DNA of 64,000 nucleotides, from NCBI RefSeq assembly GCF_004297265.1, contig NZ_SCUT01000054.1, forward strand, positions 1 to 64,000, written 5' to 3'. The notes under the pieces are model-generated. The model was given only the letters and a program-made list of their open reading frames with translations. It searched no databases and had not been told where the DNA came from. Every line of letters begins with the position of its first letter. Position 1 is the first letter of the stretch. This DNA is from Reyranella sp. Its GTDB lineage: Bacteria; Pseudomonadota; Alphaproteobacteria; Reyranellales; Reyranellaceae. Shown one piece after another: positions 8,746 through 16,648 of this stretch. A program made the position numbers and the translations under genes.

Positions 8746-9999
8746 GTGAGTATCACGCTCGACATCCTGGAAGTCGGCGCCCGCGGCGACGGCGTCGCCG
8801 ATCTCGAAGGCAAACGCTACTTCGTCCCGTATTGTTTGCCGGCCGAGACGGTCGAGGCCGAACCGCTCGATAAACGCGGCGACGGCATCGCCTGCGAGCT
8901 GCTGGAAGTGCTGGCCCCGTCGCGCCATCGCGAGACGCCGCCCTGCGCGCATTTCGGCACCTGCGGCGGCTGCGTGCTGCAGCACTGGCGGCGCGACATC
9001 TACACCGGCTGGAAGAGCGAGCTGATTTCGAAGGCGCTCGCACAACGCGGCGTGAGGGCTCCCCGCTTCGAGGCGCCGGTCGCCTGTGAGCCGGGCGAGC
9101 GCCGTCGCGCCGACATCGTGCTGCGCCGCGAGGGCAGGCGGATCTTGGCCGGCTTCCACGAACGCGCGAGCCAGAGCGTGGTCGATGTCGGCACCTGCGT
9201 CGTGGTGCGTCCCAGGATCAGCGCCGCGCTCCCGGCGCTGCGCTCGGCCATGGCCGCGATCCTGCGCGACGGCACCTCGGCCGACGCGGTCGTGAACGAG
9301 ACCGACACCGGCCTCGACGTGCTGATCCGCCCGCATCGCCGCTTCGACCTTACCCTGCCGATCCGCGAGGCGCTGATCGCGCTGGCCGAGAGCGCCGACT
9401 TTGCCCGGGTGAGCTGGGGCGATCGCGCCCGCGCCGAGCCGGTCGTCGTGCGCCGCACGCCGCTGCTGGTGCTGGGCGACGCGACCGTCGAGCCGCCGCC
9501 CGGCGTGTTCCTGCAGGCGACCAAGCGCGCCGAGCTGGTGATGCGCGCGGGAGTCACGGCCTGGGCGGGCGAGGGCGTACACATCGCCGATCTCTTCGCC
9601 GGCATAGGCGCGCTGTCGCTCGGCAAGCCGGGCAAGGCGAGCCTGTTCGAGAGCGACAAGACCGCGGTCGCGGCGGTCGATGCCGCGCTGCGCAAGGGGG
9701 CGACCAACCGCGCGACCGTGCAGCTGCGCGACCTGTTCCGCAATCCGCTGCGGCCGCCGGAACTCGCCGCCTTCGACGCCGTCGTGCTCGACCCGCCGCG
9801 CGCCGGCGCTGCGGCCCAATGCGCCGAACTCGCCGCCTCGACCGTGAAGCGGGTGGTCTACGCCTCCTGCGACCCCGCCAGCTTCGCCCGCGACGTGCGC
9901 ACCCTGCAGGATGGCGGATACCGGCTGGAGAAACTCATGCCTATCGACCAATTCCTCTGGTCGGCGCATGTTGAGCTCATTGCTTTGTTGACCAAATGA
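8746..9999 (+). CDS. 4Fe-4S class I SAM-dependent RNA methyltransferase (TrmA/RlmD superfamily)
   Basis: A 417-residue RNA uracil-C5 methyltransferase-like protein. An N-terminal TRAM-like beta domain (residues ~1-60) is followed by Fe-S ligands C67-x5-C73-x2-C76 (CAHFGTCGGC) and probably C151. The Rossmann methyltransferase core has DLFAGIGALSL (SAM motif I), VVLDPPRAGA (motif IV), and the catalytic Cys375 in YASCDPASF. It probably modifies a uridine in rRNA or tRNA; which one cannot be read from sequence, so no symbol is given. The start is GTG at 8746; an ATG slightly upstream is not in a supported context. Confidence 0.88.
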   Translation: MSITLDILEVGARGDGVADLEGKRYFVPYCLPAETVEAEPLDKRGDGIACELLEVLAPSRHRETPPCAHFGTCGGCVLQHWRRDIYTGWKSELISKALAQRGVRAPRFEAPVACEPGERRRADIVLRREGRRILAGFHERASQSVVDVGTCVVVRPRISAALPALRSAMAAILRDGTSADAVVNETDTGLDVLIRPHRRFDLTLPIREALIALAESADFARVSWGDRARAEPVVVRRTPLLVLGDATVEPPPGVFLQATKRAELVMRAGVTAWAGEGVHIADLFAGIGALSLGKPGKASLFESDKTAVAAVDAALRKGATNRATVQLRDLFRNPLRPPELAAFDAVVLDPPRAGAAAQCAELAASTVKRVVYASCDPASFARDVRTLQDGGYRLEKLMPIDQFLWSAHVELIALLTK

Positions 10000-10015
10000 A
10001 TCGAGGAGACGACCG

Positions 10016-10783
10016 ATGATGTTCGACCTTACCGGAAAGGTGGCCGTCGTGACCGGCGGCAGCCGTGGCATCGGCCGCTCCATCTGCGAACAGATGGCCG
10101 CCCATGGCGCCAAGGTCGTGGTGTCGAGCCGCAAGCTGCCGGCCTGCGAGGAGGTGGTAGCGGGCATCAAGGCGAGGGGCGGCGAAGCGACCGCCGTCGC
10201 CGCGAGCATCTCCGACAAGGCCCAGCTCGAGAACCTCGTCGCCGAGGCGCGCAAGGCCTACGGCCGCATCGACATCATGGTCTGCAACGCCGCGTCCAAT
10301 CCGTATTTCGGCCCGCTCACGGGGCTGAAGGACGAGGTTTTCCTGAAGATCATGCAGAACAACGTGATGTCGAACCTGTGGCTGATGAACATGGTCGGCC
10401 CGGAGATGGCGGAGCGCAAGGACGGCGCTTTCATCATCGTTTCGTCGATCGGCGCTCTGGTCGGCTCGGCCCACATCGCGGCCTACAACATGAGCAAGGC
10501 GGCCGACCTGTCGCTGGTGAAGTCGCTCGCCATGGAGTGGGGCAAGCACAACATCCGCGTCAACGCGATCGCGCCCGGCCTGATCCAGACCGACTTCGCC
10601 AAGGCATTGTGGGACAATCCGCAGATCCGCGCCGCCCAGGAGAACAAGGCGGCCCTGAAGCGCATCGGCCAGCCCGACGATATCGGCGGCGTTGCGGTGT
10701 TCCTGGCCTCCAAGGCAGGCAACTTCGTCTGCGGCCAGTGCATCATCGCCGACGGCGGCGTCATCGGCGCCGGGGCGGAGTAG
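10016..10783 (+). CDS. SDR family NAD(P)-dependent oxidoreductase
   Basis: A 255-residue short-chain dehydrogenase. The cofactor loop GGSRGIGRS is at residues 12-20. The N-N-A-G motif is degenerate (CNAAS), with catalytic Ser in VSSIGALVG, Tyr157 and Lys161 in the Y-x-x-x-K motif, and PG near residue 187. The C-terminal DGG before the end is typical of the classical SDR fold. A good ribosome-binding site (GAGGAG) precedes the ATG. It stands alone, convergent with xthA across a long palindromic repeat. The substrate is unknown; the 3-ketoacyl reductase / glucose-dehydrogenase-like branch is closest by motif. Confidence 0.9.
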   Translation: MMFDLTGKVAVVTGGSRGIGRSICEQMAAHGAKVVVSSRKLPACEEVVAGIKARGGEATAVAASISDKAQLENLVAEARKAYGRIDIMVCNAASNPYFGPLTGLKDEVFLKIMQNNVMSNLWLMNMVGPEMAERKDGAFIIVSSIGALVGSAHIAAYNMSKAADLSLVKSLAMEWGKHNIRVNAIAPGLIQTDFAKALWDNPQIRAAQENKAALKRIGQPDDIGGVAVFLASKAGNFVCGQCIIADGGVIGAGAE

Positions 10784-10805
10784 CTACGCGGAAATGATAG
10801 AATAG

Positions 10806-10934
10806 CCCGTCGTCCTGAGCGAAGCCGCCCGAAGGGCGGCGCAGTCGAAGGACCTATTTTCCGGCGCACGACGCGTCAAAACGAAAAGAGGTCCTTCGAC
10901 TTCGCGCCTTCGGCGCTTCGCTCAGGACGACGGG
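10806..10934. repeat. Dispersed palindromic intergenic repeat, copy 2 (long hairpin)
   Basis: A long inverted repeat between convergent genes. The outer 20-bp arms at 10806-10825 and 10915-10934 are perfectly complementary (core CGTCGTCCTGAGCGAAGC). An inner 11-bp pair (TCGAAGGACCT with AGGTCCTTCGA) lies at 10845-10855 and 10889-10899. It shares its core with copies at 2.5 and 17.8 kb. On RNA from either strand it would fold into an extended hairpin, consistent with terminating or insulating the SDR and xthA transcripts. Confidence 0.85.
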
Positions 10935-10959
10935 GATTTTGCTAAACCACTCGTCTGGA

Positions 10960-11748
10960 TCAAGCCGCCACGTCCAGTTCGCACCACACAGGGACGTGGT
11001 CCGACGGCTCGGTCTTGCCGCGTTCGGCTTTGTCTATGCCCACGGCGGTGAGGCGGTCGGCAGCCTGTGGCGAGAGCAACAGGTGGTCGATGCGCAGGCC
11101 GTTGCCCTTCGCCCAGGCGCCGGCCTGATAGTCCCAGAACGTGTACTGCTCACCGTCGGGATGGAACGCCCGCACCGCATCAGTTAGGCCGAGATTGAGC
11201 AGCTTGCGGAAGGCCGCGCGCGACTCGGGCTGGCAGAGCGCGTCGTTGGCGAAGGCCTTGGGATCGAAGACGTCCATGTCAGTCGGGCAGACGTTGTAGT
11301 CGCCGCACAGCACGAACATCTCCTCGCGCGCCAGCAGCTCGCGGGCGTGGGTAAGCAGCCGCTCCATCCAGGCAAGCTTGTAGGTGAACTTCTCTGTGCC
11401 GATCGGATTGCCGTTGGGCAGGTAGAGCCCGCCGACCGTCAGCGGCCCGCGCGGCGTGTAGACCTTTCCCTCGACATAGCGCGCCGGCTCGTCCTCGGCG
11501 GCGCCGGGCAGGGCGCGCGCCGTCACGTCGAACGCATGGTGGGACAGGAAGGCGACGCCGTTGAACCCCTTCTGGCCCACGATCGCCGTTTTGTAGCCGA
11601 CGGCTTCGACCTCGGCGGCGGGGAACTGCGGCTCCTGCGCCTTGATCTCCTGCAGCACGACGATGTCGGGCTTGGCTTCCTCCAGCCACGACACCAGGTT
11701 GCCGGTGCGCTTGCGGACGGAGTTCACGTTCCAGGTCGCGATTTTCAT
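10960..11748 (-). CDS. xthA: Exodeoxyribonuclease III (AP endonuclease)
   Basis: A 262-residue Mg-dependent AP endonuclease / 3'-5' exonuclease for base-excision repair. The beginning MKIATWNVNSVRKR carries the metal-binding Asn, and Q-E-I-K near residue 36 carries the metal Glu. GDYNVCP near residue 150 carries the catalytic Asp and Asn, and the C-terminal P-S-D-H-V-P-V carries the final Asp-His pair. Length is normal for the XthA branch. It is convergent with the upstream SDR, and a decayed transporter-receptor fragment sits just beyond its start. Confidence 0.95.
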   Translation of the reverse strand: MKIATWNVNSVRKRTGNLVSWLEEAKPDIVVLQEIKAQEPQFPAAEVEAVGYKTAIVGQKGFNGVAFLSHHAFDVTARALPGAAEDEPARYVEGKVYTPRGPLTVGGLYLPNGNPIGTEKFTYKLAWMERLLTHARELLAREEMFVLCGDYNVCPTDMDVFDPKAFANDALCQPESRAAFRKLLNLGLTDAVRAFHPDGEQYTFWDYQAGAWAKGNGLRIDHLLLSPQAADRLTAVGIDKAERGKTEPSDHVPVWCELDVAA

Positions 11749-11787
11749 GAGTTCAGGCTGCCTCTCTTGCCGCCCTCATAGCATGCC

Positions 11788-11945
11788 TCAGTCCTGCGGC
11801 TCGATCTTCGCGTCCTGCACGACCAGGCCCCGTTCGAGCAGCTTGGCGTGCGCCGCGGGAATGACGGCCCGCACCGCGCCGTTGAGGCGCTCGACGACCG
11901 GGGCCGGGATCTGCGGCGGGACCGAACAGGCCGACCCAGCCGCCC
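11788..11945 (-). pseudogene. Decayed C-terminal remnant of a TctC/Bug-type solute-binding protein
   Basis: Translating the minus strand gives G-W-V-G-L-F-G-P-A in one frame, then continuing one frame over, P-P-Q-I-P-A-P-V-V-E-R-L-N-G-A-V-R, ending at a TGA at 11788-11790. This reproduces, across a frameshift, the 'WVGLFAPAGTPPEIVxRLNA' region found near the C-terminus of TctC/Bug receptors (compare the intact relative at 51.7 kb). No upstream coding part remains: the break coincides with a dispersed-repeat sequence at 11946. It is therefore a truncated, frameshifted fossil. The family call rests on a short motif, so confidence is moderate. Confidence 0.55.
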
Positions 11946-11973
11946 AAAGGTCCCTAGCTACGCTCGGGATGAC
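11946..11973. repeat. Partial copy of a related dispersed repeat
   Basis: The stretch AAGGTCCCTAGCTACGCTCG followed by GGATGAC reads on the opposite strand as GTCATCCCGAGCG...GGGACCTT. It is a half-copy variant of the intergenic repeat family seen at 2.5, 10.8 and 17.8 kb. It directly abuts the broken end of the TctC remnant, so the element may mark the break point. Confidence 0.5.
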
Positions 11974-12092
11974 AATTTTCGCCTAACTGACATCCCGCGC
12001 CATTTTCCCCGGACAGGCCTGTATTCGAATGGGAAGTGCCCCGTCTTACCGGACGATGGGGCCAGAACGGTCGTTCGTTCTTCGGCGCTCCC

Positions 12093-12145
12093 AGACATCG
12101 CTTCGCGATGTCTTGCCGCTCAACAGCCGAGCTTCGCTCGGCTTA
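12093..12145. repeat. Two tandem hairpins at the 3' end of erpA
   Basis: Two perfect stem-loops with the same CTTCG loop: AGACATCG/CGATGTCT at 12093-12113 and AGCCGAG/CTCGGCT at 12125-12143. The second overlaps the erpA stop codon on the minus strand. Neither has a clear U-tract in the erpA direction, so they look more like REP-type or 3'-end-stabilising hairpins than classical terminators. The surrounding ~400 bp (11749-12142) otherwise holds only the TctC remnant and the partial repeat. Confidence 0.6.
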
Positions 12146-12475
12146 AACGCTGAACGAGTTGCCGCAGCCGCAGGAGGAGGTCGCGTTCGGGTTCTTCACC
12201 TGGAACGCCGAACCCACCATCTCGTCGACATAGTCGAGCTGGCTGCCCTTCAGGAACTCAAGCGAGGTGCTGTCGACCAGGACGGCGGCGCCGTCGCGCT
12301 CGATGACCAGGTCGTCGTCGTTGCGCGCTTCCTCGAAGGAGAAATTGTACTGGAAGCCCGAGCAGCCGCCGCCCAGGACCGCCACCCGCATCATCACGGG
12401 CTTGGGCTCCTTGGAAGCCAGGAAGGCGATCCGCTTGGCCGCGCTGGGGGTCACGGAGAAGGTGGTGTCGGTCAT
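12143..12475 (-). CDS. erpA: Iron-sulfur cluster insertion protein ErpA (HesB/IscA family)
   Basis: A 110-residue A-type carrier delivering Fe-S clusters to apoproteins. The three conserved cysteines are present: one in GGGCSGFQY near residue 38 and the C-G-C pair in SSCGCGNSF near the C-terminus. The ATG at 12475 is chosen; an in-frame GTG two codons upstream is also possible and neither has a strong ribosome-binding site. Length is normal. It lies downstream of the DMT transporter gene but is separated from it by a terminator hairpin, so it is probably transcribed from its own promoter in the ~50-bp gap. Confidence 0.93.
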   Translation of the reverse strand: MTDTTFSVTPSAAKRIAFLASKEPKPVMMRVAVLGGGCSGFQYNFSFEEARNDDDLVIERDGAAVLVDSTSLEFLKGSQLDYVDEMVGSAFQVKNPNATSSCGCGNSFSV

Positions 12476-12516
12476 GCCCACAAGATGTGGTTGGCGAGGC
12501 GATTCGTCAATCCCGA

Positions 12517-12545
12517 CAAAAACCCTAGGAGATTAGGGCTTTTTT
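12517..12545 (-). terminator. Intrinsic terminator overlapping the DMT transporter stop codon
   Basis: On the minus strand the end of the transporter gene reads AAAGCCCTAATCTCCTAGGG followed by TTTTTG. CCCTA pairs with TAGGG across a six-base loop and a U-tract follows. The TAG stop is inside the 3' arm of the stem. On the plus strand the same hairpin is followed by CTTTTTTG, so it could work in both directions. Confidence 0.75.
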
Positions 12546-13448
12546 GCGCTGTCGCGCCCTGACCCTCTCACGGTGGAGAATGTAGAGGCCCGAGCCGATG
12601 ACCAGCGGCAGGCCGTACCAGACGGTCCAGGAGGGCTCTTCCTGGAACCACAGATAGCCGAAGGCCATGGCCAGCACGATCGAGGCATAGTCGAAGGGCG
12701 CCAGGACGGCGGCTGGGGCCAGCCGCCAGGCCCGGGTGATCAGGATCTGGGCGACGCCGCCCAGCAGGCCGAGGGTCAGCAGCCAGACCCAGTCGAGCGG
12801 GGGCGGCCACTTCCATTCGGGGATGGCGCAGGCCAGCGATACGACGGTCCCCACGATCGCGAACCAGAACAGGGTCACGACGTCGGGATCGTGGCGACTG
12901 AGCCGGCGAACCAGCACGGTCGACAGGGCATAGCAGAAGGTGGCCGCCAGGATGACCAGCGAGACCAGGTGGAACTCGATCGCCCAGGGATCGAGCATGA
13001 TCAGCACGCCAGCGAAACCCACGCCCACGGCTGTCCAGCGCCGCCAGCCGACCGGCTCGCGCAGGATCGGCACGGAGAGCGCCACCATGAAGAGGGGCGC
13101 CGCGAAGGAGATGGCATAGGCGTCGACCAGCGGCATGCGCGGGAAGGCATAGAAGAAGCCGAACATGCTGCCGAAGCCGATGCCGACCCGCAGCGCCTGC
13201 AGGCCCGGCTTGCTGCTGCGCACCACCCTGAAGCCGCCAGCGTGCCAGATCAGCACCGCAACGGGCACCAGCGCCACGGCGCTGCGGAAGACCATGAGCT
13301 GGAAGGAGCCGTAGGTGCCGCCCAGCCCCTTCACCATCGCGTCCATCGTGCAGAAGAGCACGAGGGCGCACATCTTGAAGTAGATGCCGTGCAGGGCTGT
13401 CTGGCTGGGGGCGTGCGGCAAGGTCGCGCTATTTGGCTCGCGCGCCAT
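12525..13448 (-). CDS. DMT family (EamA) transporter
   Basis: A 307-residue inner-membrane drug/metabolite transporter with about ten hydrophobic helices arranged as two EamA repeats. The first runs from ~residue 25 (YFKMCALVLFCTMDAMVKGL) to ~150, the second from ~165 to ~295 (VWLLTLGLLGGVAQIL... LPLVIGSGLYIL). The C-terminus is short and basic (HRERVRARQRKK), as expected for the cytoplasmic end. The ATG at 13448 is chosen; the very long frame running further upstream is antisense to the cyclase gene. It is divergent from the cyclase with 45 bp between starts. The exported substrate is unknown. Confidence 0.9.
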   Translation of the reverse strand: MAREPNSATLPHAPSQTALHGIYFKMCALVLFCTMDAMVKGLGGTYGSFQLMVFRSAVALVPVAVLIWHAGGFRVVRSSKPGLQALRVGIGFGSMFGFFYAFPRMPLVDAYAISFAAPLFMVALSVPILREPVGWRRWTAVGVGFAGVLIMLDPWAIEFHLVSLVILAATFCYALSTVLVRRLSRHDPDVVTLFWFAIVGTVVSLACAIPEWKWPPPLDWVWLLTLGLLGGVAQILITRAWRLAPAAVLAPFDYASIVLAMAFGYLWFQEEPSWTVWYGLPLVIGSGLYILHRERVRARQRKKALIS

Positions 13449-13493
13449 CCTCTGTAAAGTGAAGTTCGTGGGGGAGCAGAGGGTCAAAGGCGC

Positions 13494-15737
13494 ATGAGCT
13501 GGTTGCTGCGCTGCATCAATGCGCCGCGTGCGCCGATCGTCATTGCGCTGCTCGTGCTTCTGGGGGCCCTCGTGCTGCGCATCGCCGATCCGTCGGCGGT
13601 GACCCGCATCCGCGATTTCGCCTTCGACGCCTATCAACGGATCGAGCCGCGCCCCTACAATCCCGAGACCCCGGTGCGCATCGTCGACATCGACGAGGCC
13701 GCCCTCCAGGAATTCGGCCAATGGCCGTGGCCGCGCACGATCGTGGCGCGGATGGTCGACAAGCTCACCGAGAAAGGCGCTGCCGTCGTGGCCTTCGACG
13801 CCGTGTTCGCCGAGCCGGACAGGTCCTCGATCAGCCGCATGCTGCGCGACCTGGTGGCCTTCACCGATCCCGAGACGGTACAGAAGCTGGCGGCGGCGGT
13901 GCAGGACAATGACAAGGTGCTGGCCGACGCCATGGCACAGTCGAGGGTGGTCACGGGGTTCGGTTTCGACGTTAAGGGGACGGGAAAGCCACCGCGTACC
14001 TTCCACGGCGTCGCCTTTGCCGGCGACCAGCCCAGCCAGTTCCTTCCGCAGCAGGGCGGCACGGTGAAATCCATCGACATTCTGGAAGCCGCGGCCAAGG
14101 GCAACGGCAGCGTCAACACCGACGTGGACAGCGTCGTGATCCGCCGGGTGCCGATGCTGTTCCGCGTCGCCGGATATGAGGGCCTCTTCCCGGCGCTGTC
14201 GATCGAGGCGCTCCGGGTGGCGCAGGAGGCGTCGTCCTATCTGATCAAGTCCTCGGGCGCGAGCGGCGAAATGTCGTTCGGCGAGAAGACCGGCATCGTC
14301 GCCATCAAGACCGGCGCCCTCGAGGTGCCGACCGACGCCCGAGGCCGCGTCGTCCTCTACGACACCGGCCACCAGCCGCAGCGGTTCATATCGGCCCGCG
14401 CCGTGTTGAAGGATGAAGTGCCGGCCGAGAAGCTGGAAGGCAACGTCATCTTTGTCGGCACCAGCGCCATCGGCCTCAAGGACCTGCGCAACACGCCGGT
14501 GCAGGACGGCGTGCCGGGCGTCGAGGTCCATGCCCAGCTCGCCGAGCAGATGCTGGAGCAGAAGTTCCTGGCGCGCCCCGATTATGCCGACGGCGCGGAA
14601 TTCCTCTACCTGGCGATCATCGGCCTGCTGCTGGTCGTGCTGTTGCCGAGACTGTCGGCGGGCAAGATGGCCTTCGTCGCCGCGATCTTCATCGCCATCG
14701 GCCTGTTCGTGCCGTGGGTCGCCTACTCGAAGTACCACCTTCTGTTCGATCCGATCTATCCGCCGGTCACCTTCGCGGCCATCTATGTCGGTGGCACGGC
14801 ACTCGCCTTCATGCGCACGGAGCGGGAGCGGGCGGAGATCCGTGGCGCCTTCGGCATGTACCTGTCGCCCGACCTGGTCGAGCAGCTCGCGCGCAATCCG
14901 AGCCTGCTGCAGCTCGGCGGCGAGCAGCGCGAGATCACGGTGATGTTCACCGACGTACGTGGCTTCACGACCATTTCCGAGCAGTTCGATCCGCACGGCC
15001 TGACGCGGTTCATGAACCGCTTCCTGACACCCATGACCGATCTGATCCTGGACCGCCGCGGGACGATCGACAAATACATGGGCGACGCCATCATGGCGTT
15101 CTGGAACGCGCCGCTGCCGGTCGAGCGCCACGCCGCGCGTGCCTGCGATGCGGCGCTGGCCATGCAGGCACGTCTCGCCGAGCTGAACGAGGAATGGAGG
15201 GCCGAAGCGGAGGCCGAAGGGCGCAAGCACATACCGGTCAATATCGGCGTCGGCCTGAACACCGGCCCGGCCTCGGTCGGCAATTTCGGCTCGACCCAGC
15301 GTTTCACCTATTCCTGCCTGGGTGACGACGTGAACCTGGCGTCGCGCCTCGAAGGCCAGTGCAAGACCTACGGAGTCGGCATCATCATCGGCCGCAAGAC
15401 GCGCGAGGAGGTCGAGGATTATGCGACGCTGGAGATCGACCTCGTCACCGTGAAGGGCAAGACCGAGCCTGAGCGCGTGTTCGCGCTGCTCGGCGATTCG
15501 ACTGCGTCGCGGATGCCTGCCTATAAGGCGCTGCTCAGGCAGCAGGACGAGTTCCTCGGGCTCTACCGCAGCGGTGGCTTCGCCGAGGCCATCGAGATGC
15601 TGGGAGCCTGCGAGGCGGCAGCGGCGGCGGCCGGCTGGCGCCAGGGCTATTACGAGATGATGCGCGGACGGCTCGACGACCTGATCGACGATTCGCCGGT
15701 GGACTGGAAGGGAGTTTATGTCGCCAAGGACAAGTGA
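13494..15737 (+). CDS. CHASE2-domain class III adenylate cyclase
   Basis: A 747-residue membrane receptor cyclase. Helix 1 spans residues ~16-35. An extracytoplasmic CHASE2 sensor (to ~residue 365, starting R-D-F-A-F-D-A-Y-Q-R and containing VDIDEAALQEFGQWPWPR) follows, then a cluster of membrane helices at ~365-445. The cyclase domain occupies ~480-660. Metal ligands are D487 (FTDVRGF) and D531 (YMGDAIMAF). K527 and D611 are the purine-selecting pair and N614/R618 stabilise the transition state, so ATP rather than GTP is the predicted substrate. Its end overlaps the next gene by 20 bases. The signal sensed by CHASE2 is unknown. Confidence 0.93.
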   Translation: MSWLLRCINAPRAPIVIALLVLLGALVLRIADPSAVTRIRDFAFDAYQRIEPRPYNPETPVRIVDIDEAALQEFGQWPWPRTIVARMVDKLTEKGAAVVAFDAVFAEPDRSSISRMLRDLVAFTDPETVQKLAAAVQDNDKVLADAMAQSRVVTGFGFDVKGTGKPPRTFHGVAFAGDQPSQFLPQQGGTVKSIDILEAAAKGNGSVNTDVDSVVIRRVPMLFRVAGYEGLFPALSIEALRVAQEASSYLIKSSGASGEMSFGEKTGIVAIKTGALEVPTDARGRVVLYDTGHQPQRFISARAVLKDEVPAEKLEGNVIFVGTSAIGLKDLRNTPVQDGVPGVEVHAQLAEQMLEQKFLARPDYADGAEFLYLAIIGLLLVVLLPRLSAGKMAFVAAIFIAIGLFVPWVAYSKYHLLFDPIYPPVTFAAIYVGGTALAFMRTERERAEIRGAFGMYLSPDLVEQLARNPSLLQLGGEQREITVMFTDVRGFTTISEQFDPHGLTRFMNRFLTPMTDLILDRRGTIDKYMGDAIMAFWNAPLPVERHAARACDAALAMQARLAELNEEWRAEAEAEGRKHIPVNIGVGLNTGPASVGNFGSTQRFTYSCLGDDVNLASRLEGQCKTYGVGIIIGRKTREEVEDYATLEIDLVTVKGKTEPERVFALLGDSTASRMPAYKALLRQQDEFLGLYRSGGFAEAIEMLGACEAAAAAAGWRQGYYEMMRGRLDDLIDDSPVDWKGVYVAKDK

Positions 15738-16638
15738 GCCGGATCGCCGGATCGCCGCCATCGAGGCCCTCGTATGCCGCGATGTCGGCCGCAAGACCCG
15801 AGCGCTGATCGACGCCAATCGCGGCGGCCTCGCCGGGGCGGCGGCATCGCTGGCGAAGGCCACACGGGTGGGATTGATCACCGGCTTCTTCGTGCCGCGA
15901 GGCGACGTTGCCGCGCCCGAGACCGACGGTCCCGTCGGGACGGCGTTGCTTGCAGCGTCTCTCGTCGCCTGCGGAGTGCCTGCGCGCATCGCGGTCGATA
16001 CGCCGAGCGTCGAGGCCGTGCGTTCGGCTGTTCGGGCGACCGGGGAGGCGGTGGTTGTCGACGAGGTCGTGCCCGGGAAAGACGGTGCCATCGAGGAACT
16101 GGCGAAGGTCTGGCGCAAGCAAGAGCTCACCCATGTCGTCGCCATCGAACGGTGCGGGCGCAGCGCCGACGGCAAGCCGCGCAACATGCGGGGCGTCGAC
16201 GTCTCTCCCTGGACGCTGCCGCTCGATGAGTTGTTCGAGGGCGGGAACTGGACGAAGCTTGCCGTCGGCGACGGCGGCAACGAGATCGGCATGGGCAGGC
16301 TGCCGGCCGGTCTGATCGCCGAGCACGTGCCCAACGGCGCGGAGATCGCCTGCGTGACCTCGTGCGACCACCTCGTGGTGGCCGGAGTCTCGAACTGGGG
16401 CGCCTATGGGCTGATGGCGGCGCTCGCCGTTCTGCATCCCGACTGGCGTCCAACCATCGCGAAATTCCTGACCGCGGAACGCGACCTGTCCGTCACCCAG
16501 GCGACCGTGAAGGAAGCAGGCGCAGTGGACGGCGTAACCGCGCTTCGTGAAGCCACCGTCGACGGATTCGGCCCCGAGATTCATGGGCCTCTGGTCGACA
16601 GGCTCGGCCGCATTGCATGGGGAGAGGGCGCGCATTAG
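15718..16638 (+). CDS. DUF4392 protein, D-glutamate cyclase-like
   Basis: A 306-residue protein matching the DUF4392 family, whose eukaryotic members form the catalytic C-terminal part of mitochondrial D-glutamate cyclase (D-glutamate to 5-oxo-D-proline). Family-like segments: LITGFFVPRGD near residue 50, ETDGPVGTALLAASL near residue 65, the basic/acidic ERCGRSADGKPRNMRG near residue 145, and the glycine-rich VGDGGNEIGMGRL near residue 185. The ATG at 15718 is preceded by GGAG and lies inside the end of the cyclase gene, so the genes are coupled. Family assignment is from memory of these motifs; the substrate has not been tested here. Confidence 0.8.
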   Translation: MSPRTSEPDRRIAAIEALVCRDVGRKTRALIDANRGGLAGAAASLAKATRVGLITGFFVPRGDVAAPETDGPVGTALLAASLVACGVPARIAVDTPSVEAVRSAVRATGEAVVVDEVVPGKDGAIEELAKVWRKQELTHVVAIERCGRSADGKPRNMRGVDVSPWTLPLDELFEGGNWTKLAVGDGGNEIGMGRLPAGLIAEHVPNGAEIACVTSCDHLVVAGVSNWGAYGLMAALAVLHPDWRPTIAKFLTAERDLSVTQATVKEAGAVDGVTALREATVDGFGPEIHGPLVDRLGRIAWGEGAH

Positions 16639-16648
16639 CTTGCGCGCC

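Noticed and set aside
12525..16334. A 1269-codon minus-strand open frame
   Set aside because: Only its last 307 codons are a gene (DMT transporter). The rest is antisense to the adenylate cyclase and DUF4392 genes, which have clear catalytic motifs; high GC content produces long antisense frames.
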